Source: Palsa-872 sp036844615 (GTDB lineage: Bacteria > Chloroflexota > Dormibacteria > Dormibacterales > Dormibacteraceae). From it: DNA of 64,000 nucleotides. The position numbers and the translations under genes are program-made. The stretch is from assembly GCA_036844615.1 (NCBI GenBank), contig DAIUFK010000003.1:24376-88375 (forward strand). Direction: 5' to 3'. Below, in pieces: positions 58,662-64,000 of this stretch. The notes under the pieces were generated by a model. It was not told the DNA's origin, made no database searches, and worked only from the letters and a program-made list of their open reading frames with translations. Each line of letters begins with the position of its first letter. The first letter of the stretch is position 1.

Positions 58662-58760
58662 AAACTCCGGACTTGGCGGGAGCTCGGAGAGCCGGGCTGA
58701 GAGGGCGCGACGGGCGCCGACCGCATGAACCTGAACTGGGTAATGCCAGCGGAGGGATGC
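58662..58760 (+). ncRNA. TPP (thiamine pyrophosphate) riboswitch
   Basis: The aptamer core is clear: CGGGAGC, hairpin P3 (CTCGG-AGAG-CCGGG), the invariant CTGAGA, an optional stem GGCGC-GACGG-GCGCC, P2 closing with GACCGC, then GAACCTGAACTGG and GTAATGCCAGCGGAGGGA. P5 is CTGG-GTAATG-CCAG. The genes downstream, a transporter and thiD, are standard TPP-regulated genes. Unusually, the only in-frame ATGs for the transporter (58725 and 58743) lie inside the aptamer. No separate terminator or Shine-Dalgarno sequester is obvious. Confidence 0.93.
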
Positions 58761-60136
58761 GACATCAGCGACACCACAGCGACCCATACCGGGGCCGACG
58801 CCTTCGGCGCGGTCGAGACCCACGGCATCGAGGCGGTGCCGGGTGCCGGCCGGCACGGCGCGCCCCGCGAGCTTGGCTTTCTATGGGCTGGCGCCTTTGT
58901 CAACTACGCAAGCCTGTTCACTGCGTCCCTGCTCACCACCTACTACGGGCTTGGCATCTGGGACGGACTGCTCGCAGTCACGCTGGGGACCGTCGCTGCC
59001 GCGATCATCCTCGGCCTCCTCAGCAACACCGGCCCGAGAACAGGGCTCCCGCAGATCGTCTACACACGCCGCATCTTCGGCCTTCGCGGTTCGTATGTCG
59101 GCGCGGCGCTGACACTCTTCCTCGCCATCGGTTGGTTCGCCGTCGACTGCGTGATCGCGGCCCAGGCAGGCGCCCAGCTTTTCGGCGGCGGCAACCGGCT
59201 CGTCACCCTCGCGCTCGTCATCGTGATCGCCGCGATCAGCGTCGTCGTCGCGGTCTTCGGCCACCAGACGATCAAGGTCCTCGAGACCTACGGAGCCCTG
59301 GTCTTTGCCGCCCTTCTGGCCGCGCTCTTCCTCTTCCTTGCGCCTCAGTTCCACTGGAGCCAGGGCCCCACCGCATCGGGGGGTGACTACCCGGGAGCGT
59401 TCGTGCTTGGCTTCATGACCTGCTTTGCGCTGGTCGCCTCCTGGTACCCCTTCGCCGCCGACTACTCGCGCTACCTCCCGGCGTCGAGCTCGACCCGATC
59501 GGTCTCGCTGTGGCCTGTCATTGGCGTCACTCTGCCCATGATCCTGCTCGGACTTTTCGGTCTACTGCTGCCCACCATCGACGCCAAGCTCGCCTCAGAG
59601 CAGGGCGTGCTGGCGGTGATCAGCGCTCACACGCCGGCGTGGGTCGCCGTGCCCTTCTTCGTGTTCGTCGTCGTCGGAGAGATCTGGGCCAACTACCTTG
59701 ACGTCTACACCGCCGGCCTCGTCTCACTGGCGATGGGAATCCGGTTGCGCCGTTGGCAGGCCGCGCTGGGATGCGGTGTGCTCGGGTCTGCGCTCGCTGC
59801 CTACGCGGTCCTGGTCAGCGACTTCCACCTCGCTTATGAGGACTTCCTCATCCTGACCTACCTGTGGGCTCCTGCCTGGGCGGCGGTGGTGCTCCTGAGC
59901 TTTTTCGTGTTCGAGGGACAGCCTCGACCGGTGCTCGCGCTTGCCGCTTGGGCGGCAGGGACCGCTGGGAGCCTTGTCTTCGTCAACTACGCGAACCTGT
60001 TCAGCAACCTCGGCGCCGCCCCGACGTTCTTCAACGCAGACCTCATCGCGGCTCTGCATGGCGCTGACCTGAGCGGCCTGGTCAGCGCGGCGGTGGCAGC
60101 CGCAGCTTATTGGGGCGTGCGCCGCCTCCGGCCGTC

Positions 60137-60140
<4 letters not shown>
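58725..60140 (+). CDS. cytX: NCS1-family transporter under TPP riboswitch, probably for hydroxymethylpyrimidine
   Basis: A 12-segment membrane transporter of the NCS1 nucleobase:cation symporter family (about 470 residues). The N-terminal VETHGIEAVPGAGRHGAPREL is the family's conserved pre-helix stretch. The first helix is LWAGAFVNYASLFTASLLT, and YPFAADYSRYLPAS is typical of cytosine/HMP permeases. The riboswitch and downstream thiD point to import of the thiamine pyrimidine HMP. Starts: ATG 58725 or 58743 lie inside the riboswitch, while GTG 58836 would cut off part of the conserved stretch. The stop overlaps thiD as GTGA. Confidence 0.85.
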
Positions 60141-60922
<782 letters not shown>

Positions 60923-60945
60923 AGGGTCCTGGCTCCCTCTGGCGT

Positions 60946-60951
60946 TAAGCT
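60946..60951 (+). promoter_or_regulatory. -10 hexamer for the membrane protein gene (TAAGCT)
   Basis: TAAGCT ends 7 bases before the ATG at 60959, matching the leaderless pattern. Confidence 0.45.
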
Positions 60952-60958
60952 GATCGCC

Positions 60959-61852
60959 ATGCCAAGATCGAAGAAAGGCGCCGGCCAGCCTCCCCCCAAC
61001 CAGGATCCGCCGGACTCCGAAGCGCACGATTCCGCAGAGAACGAGGGCATGGCTCACGTGGGCGCAGATGCCCTGGCCGGGAGCCCTGACATATTCGCCG
61101 CCAAGAAGGCCTCGAGCCCCGAGCCTGCTCCGCTGAGCACGAGCGAACCTGATGTCGTCGCCGAACCTGAGGCGGTCGAGCCTGAACCTCAGGATGTCGT
61201 CGCCGAACCTGAGGCTGTCGAGCCTGAACCTGTGGTCGAGCCCGTGCCTATCCCCACGATGGAGCCCGCGCCCGAGTTTTCACCAGCGCCACCCCATGCC
61301 GCCGTGGTGCCACCGCCGCCCGCCCGCCGCAGCGGAACCGGCCTGGCCATGGGGGTTGTCCTAGTGGTCGTCGGCGTCTTCTACCTCGTCGTCCAGGTGG
61401 CAGGCGTCGATCTGAGCGTGTTCGGGTGGCCGTTGTTCGTGATCATCGCCGGGCTCACCCTCCTCGTTGTGGGTTTTGCCAGCCTCGGTACCGGCGCAGC
61501 GATCCCAGGCGGCATCCTCACCATGGTCGGCCTCGTGCTGGCCTATCAGAACAGCACAGGCAACTGGTCGAGCTGGGTATACGCGTGGGCTCTTGTAGCG
61601 CCGGGCGGCGTCGGCCTCGGTCTTTTTCTTCAGGGCCTTCGCGAACGAAATCCAGGCCTCATCAGGCAGGGCAGGTCGCTGATGTTCATAGCCCTCCTGA
61701 TCTTCATGATCGGTTTCGTCTTCTTCGAATCCATCCTCAACCTGGGCGGGATGCAGGACCTCCCTGTCGTCAGGGGTGCGCTGCCGGCCCTGCTGATAGT
61801 GATTGGGGTCTTGCTGCTCGCCAGAAGCGTGCAAAACAGCAGAAGGGCCTAA
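60959..61852 (+). CDS. Membrane protein with acidic proline-rich N-terminus
   Basis: A 297-residue protein. Residues 1-125 are disordered, rich in Pro, Glu and Val, and include two tandem 14-residue units beginning DVVAEPEAVEPEP. The C-terminal half has five or six hydrophobic segments (LAMGVVLVVVGVFYLVVQVA, WPLFVIIAGLTLLVVGFASL, AIPGGILTMVGLVLAY, and LMFIALLIFMIGFVFF near the end). The WPLF segment resembles small membrane domains common in anti-sigma/PspC-like proteins. No function is assigned. Confidence 0.75.
   Translation: MPRSKKGAGQPPPNQDPPDSEAHDSAENEGMAHVGADALAGSPDIFAAKKASSPEPAPLSTSEPDVVAEPEAVEPEPQDVVAEPEAVEPEPVVEPVPIPTMEPAPEFSPAPPHAAVVPPPPARRSGTGLAMGVVLVVVGVFYLVVQVAGVDLSVFGWPLFVIIAGLTLLVVGFASLGTGAAIPGGILTMVGLVLAYQNSTGNWSSWVYAWALVAPGGVGLGLFLQGLRERNPGLIRQGRSLMFIALLIFMIGFVFFESILNLGGMQDLPVVRGALPALLIVIGVLLLARSVQNSRRA
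61151..61234 (+). repeat. 42-bp in-frame tandem repeat
   Basis: Two adjacent 42-base units (61151-61192 and 61193-61234) begin GATGTCGTCGCCGAACCTGA and differ at only a few positions: a wobble base and the last codon. They encode the repeated DVVAEPEAVEPEP in the acidic arm of the membrane protein and suggest recent slippage. Confidence 0.9.
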
Positions 61853-61862
61853 CCCAGGCGGG

Positions 61863-62900
61863 TTATCGCGCGGTCAGCCGATCCCGCGTGATCTGGTACT
61901 CCGTACCTGCCTTGTAGCGCTTGAAGCCGATCTTGGTGTTGATGCCAAGCATCGGCGCATTGGAGCCCGCGTTCTCGGTGACCACCCACTCGAGGTTCGG
62001 ATAGATCTCGAGCACGTGCAGGAGCATCGCCGCCTTCAGCCATTTGCCCAATCCGCGGCCGCGAGCGTCAGTCCGGACCCCGGTGAACCCCTGGTGGATC
62101 ATCTTCGCCCTGTAGGGCGCGTACGACATGTCGGTGATGCCGGAGATGACCCCGTCAGGCTCGCGCGTGAGCATGGTGTATTCGATCATGCCCTGCATCT
62201 TCATTCGCGCATACCACTCCGCGAGCTGCGCGGGGGTGATGACGATGTCGCCATGGTCCATCTGCTCCCATGGCATCGTGTTGAGCATCGCAGTAAGCTG
62301 CGGGCAGTAGTCCTCCCACATCTCCTCAGGCATGAAGCCGTCGTAAACCTCGAGCCTGGTGGCCGGTGACAGTCGGGCGCCTTCCTCGGTCCACTTCCGC
62401 AACATGCCCCAATCCACCTCAGACACCTTCAACCGGTTCTCCGCTCCGCTGAACTTGCCCTCAGATCCCATCCACTTGAGGAACTCGTGGCCTGACTCCT
62501 CCTCGGTGCCCATCGAGAGCGTCGTGCAGCCGTGGCGGTCCATAAGCTCGATCGCCAGCGGGATCCAGAGCCTTCCAAGACCCTGCCGGCGGTGGTCGCG
62601 GTGCACCGACGCGTCGGCCCAGAGGATGTGCTTGTTGGTCTCGTACTCAGGGCTGCCAGGCTTTGCTGTGGTCGCGTTGAACCAGCTCAGGATCACGCCA
62701 TCGCGCGCGATCTCGAAGCGGTACTTGATCTCAAAGGGGTCGTCGCGCTTCATGTCCATCTCGACGAGGTCGTCGGGCTGCACAGGATCGTCAGGGCGCG
62801 TTTCGGCATGCCGAAGCCGGCGATACGCGTGATAGCGCGTCCAGAATGGTTCCGGCGCGTGCTCCGGATCGACCGCAGCCGGCGTCAGGTTGCCGATCAT
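61863..62900 (-). CDS. Tandem-GNAT acetyltransferase
   Basis: A 345-residue protein with two GNAT domains. The first has the acetyl-CoA loop VHRDHRRQGLGRLW, the second VRTDARGRGLGKWLKAAML and the typical NAGSNAPMLGINTKIGF end. Such double-GNAT proteins include mycothiol synthase and aminoglycoside-acetyltransferase-like enzymes, but neither can be asserted. ATG 62900 is preferred over GTG 62924 because TATCCT lies 9 bases upstream of it and the longer form would leave only 3 bases to the divergent fragment. Confidence 0.85.
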   Translation of the reverse strand: MIGNLTPAAVDPEHAPEPFWTRYHAYRRLRHAETRPDDPVQPDDLVEMDMKRDDPFEIKYRFEIARDGVILSWFNATTAKPGSPEYETNKHILWADASVHRDHRRQGLGRLWIPLAIELMDRHGCTTLSMGTEEESGHEFLKWMGSEGKFSGAENRLKVSEVDWGMLRKWTEEGARLSPATRLEVYDGFMPEEMWEDYCPQLTAMLNTMPWEQMDHGDIVITPAQLAEWYARMKMQGMIEYTMLTREPDGVISGITDMSYAPYRAKMIHQGFTGVRTDARGRGLGKWLKAAMLLHVLEIYPNLEWVVTENAGSNAPMLGINTKIGFKRYKAGTEYQITRDRLTAR

Positions 62901-62909
62901 GAGATGGAG

Positions 62910-62915
62910 AGGATA
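62910..62915 (-). promoter_or_regulatory. -10 hexamer for the GNAT gene (TATCCT)
   Basis: On the reverse strand TATCCT ends 9 bases before ATG 62900, supporting that start. Confidence 0.45.
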
Positions 62916-62927
62916 ATCGCTCACTTA

Positions 62928-63101
62928 ATGCCAGCGCAGAAACGTTTCAAGGTCGGCGTCACGATTCACCCCCAGCAATGCACGATCCGCGAGCTACGCG
63001 ACGCATGGTTGCGCGCCGATGAGCTCGGGGTCGACAGCATCTGGTTCTGGGACCATGACACCAAAAACCTGGCGCGAATACTCAAGGAGTCTCACAGCTA
63101 G
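62928..63101 (+). pseudogene. Truncated luciferase-like (LLM class) F420-dependent oxidoreductase
   Basis: A 57-residue frame, from ATG 62928 to TAG 63099-63101. It begins exactly like the N-terminus of bacterial LLM-class oxidoreductases (KRFKVGVTIHPQQCTIREL, then ADELGVDSIWFWDH). After WDH the sequence departs from the family (DTKNLARILKESHS) and stops; a full enzyme needs about 280 residues. It is probably the remnant of a deleted gene. It overlaps the convergent gene by 4 bases. Confidence 0.65.
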
Positions 63102-63871
63102 CCGGCGTCTGGCGGCCGCTTCTCCATGCGCTCTCCAGCGCGGGGACGGCGGAGCGGTGGGGCTTCAGCTTCAAGGGCTCGCCGCTGGCGCTCGCGCATG
63201 GCATTCAACAGCTGCTCAGTGGGAACGCCGAAAGCGTTGTGGATCACTCCGTCGTAGTAAGCAAGCCCACTCCAGCGCTGACGCAATGTTTTGGGGGAAT
63301 GCACCAAGGCGTGGTTGAGGCGGTAGTAAACGACGTTGGGCACAAGCTTCGGGTCCTGCCACTCGCCCTTCTCTGACATTCGCGTGCCCTTGAATGTGCC
63401 TGCGCGGGCGCCCACAAGCTCCGTCACATGAATCCACCGCACAGTTCGCTCGCGGCCGCGCGGGCCGATGCGAAACCCGTCCTGTGTGAGGGTCAGCGGT
63501 TCTCCCATGTTCTGCATTGCGGTGAAGTAGAAGGCATTGAGAGCGACCATCACCACCACGGTCAGGGGAACCAATAGCGGATACGACGGGTTGGCGAACA
63601 GCGCAAGAAGCAACGCGATTGGAAACGCGATCCAACCGATCACACGAAGTCGCCGCACCACGTAGGGCAGGCTGGGCGCGCCCAGGGTCAGCTCGATTCC
63701 GAGGCGCGGCTCCCACGAGATTTCTTCCGGCTTCCGACGACGCCAGGCCTCCCGGATCCGGATGGCGGTCGCGGTCGGCACGCCGATTCCAATCACGTAG
63801 ATGGTCAGGAAGGCGACGGTGACCAGCAGCATCACCTCGCGCTCGTCCACCCACGGATTGTAGGTTGGCAT
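63098..63871 (-). CDS. Membrane protein of unknown function
   Basis: A 257-residue protein (270 if GTG 63910 is used). Two or three N-terminal hydrophobic stretches are visible (LLVTVAFLTIYVIGIGVPT, GWIAFPIALLLALF, LLVPLTVVVMVALNAFYF). They are followed by a soluble PH-like region (LTLTQDGFRIGPRGRERTV, WIHVTELVGARAG) and a basic helical tail (RERQRRALEAEAPPLRRPRA). The middle resembles bacterial PH-domain membrane proteins, but I cannot name a family. It is the last gene in the window. Confidence 0.65.
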   Translation of the reverse strand: MPTYNPWVDEREVMLLVTVAFLTIYVIGIGVPTATAIRIREAWRRRKPEEISWEPRLGIELTLGAPSLPYVVRRLRVIGWIAFPIALLLALFANPSYPLLVPLTVVVMVALNAFYFTAMQNMGEPLTLTQDGFRIGPRGRERTVRWIHVTELVGARAGTFKGTRMSEKGEWQDPKLVPNVVYYRLNHALVHSPKTLRQRWSGLAYYDGVIHNAFGVPTEQLLNAMRERQRRALEAEAPPLRRPRAGERMEKRPPDAG

Positions 63872-63966
63872 TTCCACAAGGAGAGCCGCCTTGATTTGTG
63901 GGTAAACCACTACCGCGCTGCCGGCCCGAAGTCTAGGATTCTGGTCACCACACCCTCTTCGCGGCG

Positions 63967-63996
63967 CGAGCCTCCTGTCGCTTGGCAGGGGGCTCG
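63967..63996. terminator. Strong hairpin near the right edge
   Basis: CGAGCCTCCTG pairs with CAGGGGGCTCG around the loop TCGCTTGG, giving an 11-bp stem with one G-T wobble. No T-run is seen before the window ends. It may terminate a transcript from outside the window or belong to the start of an RNA; the call is tentative. Confidence 0.35.
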
Positions 63997-64000
63997 TGTC

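Overview
This 64 kb window is ordinary-looking chromosome from a high-GC, very compact bacterium. There are no insertion sequences, tRNA or rRNA genes, CRISPR arrays or phage genes, and no gene-free stretch longer than about 250 bases. Menaquinone genes, a form II CO-dehydrogenase-like molybdenum hydroxylase, a WS/DGAT acyltransferase, many TTG/GTG starts and many apparently leaderless genes suggest a Chloroflexota-like or Dormibacterota-like soil lineage, or possibly a deep actinobacterial relative. That placement is inference.

Layout. 1-10.6 kb: the end of a molybdopterin sulfite-oxidase-type enzyme, a FixC-like flavoprotein, coaE, an alpha-methylacyl-CoA racemase-like enzyme, galU, a thioesterase, threonine dehydratase with a nearby stand-alone ligand-binding domain, and a lipid/sugar-type operon (peptidase S51, hydrolase, acyltransferase, epimerase). 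10.6-23 kb: gltX-lgt, then a reverse-strand operon with a 1359-residue multi-GAF histidine kinase, a degenerate kinase-like partner, an MBL hydrolase, rlmN and a DUF72 protein. It faces two response-regulator genes that flank an unlisted 41-residue membrane peptide. 23-27 kb: a DUF5317 membrane protein, an unusual FtsH-like membrane protease and a lytic transglycosylase. 27-34 kb: a MerR regulator coupled to menF, then menD, menH, menA and menB (menC and menE are not here). 34-45 kb: the molybdenum hydroxylase cluster (coxS-L-M, MoxR/CoxD, CoxE, XdhC, MocA, divergent CoxG), interrupted by nfo and a CGNR-zinc-finger gene. 45-54 kb: amidase, methyltransferase, a glycosidase-like lipoprotein, an AlkA-like glycosylase behind a cold-shock gene, EamA transporter, WS/DGAT and a lipase. 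54-64 kb: RecQ, a TetR regulator with a clear operator, hydrolases, a TPP-riboswitch/NCS1 transporter/thiD operon, and membrane, GNAT and unknown proteins.

Recurring genome habits stand out. At least twelve neighbouring genes overlap by 4 bases (ATGA, GTGA, TTGA and once apparently CTGA). At least fifteen non-operonic starts have a TANNNT hexamer 6-10 bases before the start codon, as expected for leaderless mRNAs. Convergent genes overlap by up to 150 bases. Several genes have conserved N-termini but no ATG/GTG/TTG. A family of palindromic GGGGAGG and CCGG hairpins recurs between genes.

The best candidates for something new are the multi-GAF kinase / phosphotransfer-like / two-regulator / small-peptide locus, the TPP aptamer that contains the start codons of its transporter, the leaderless promoter signature, and the intergenic palindrome family. 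No wholly unfamiliar multi-gene system was found.
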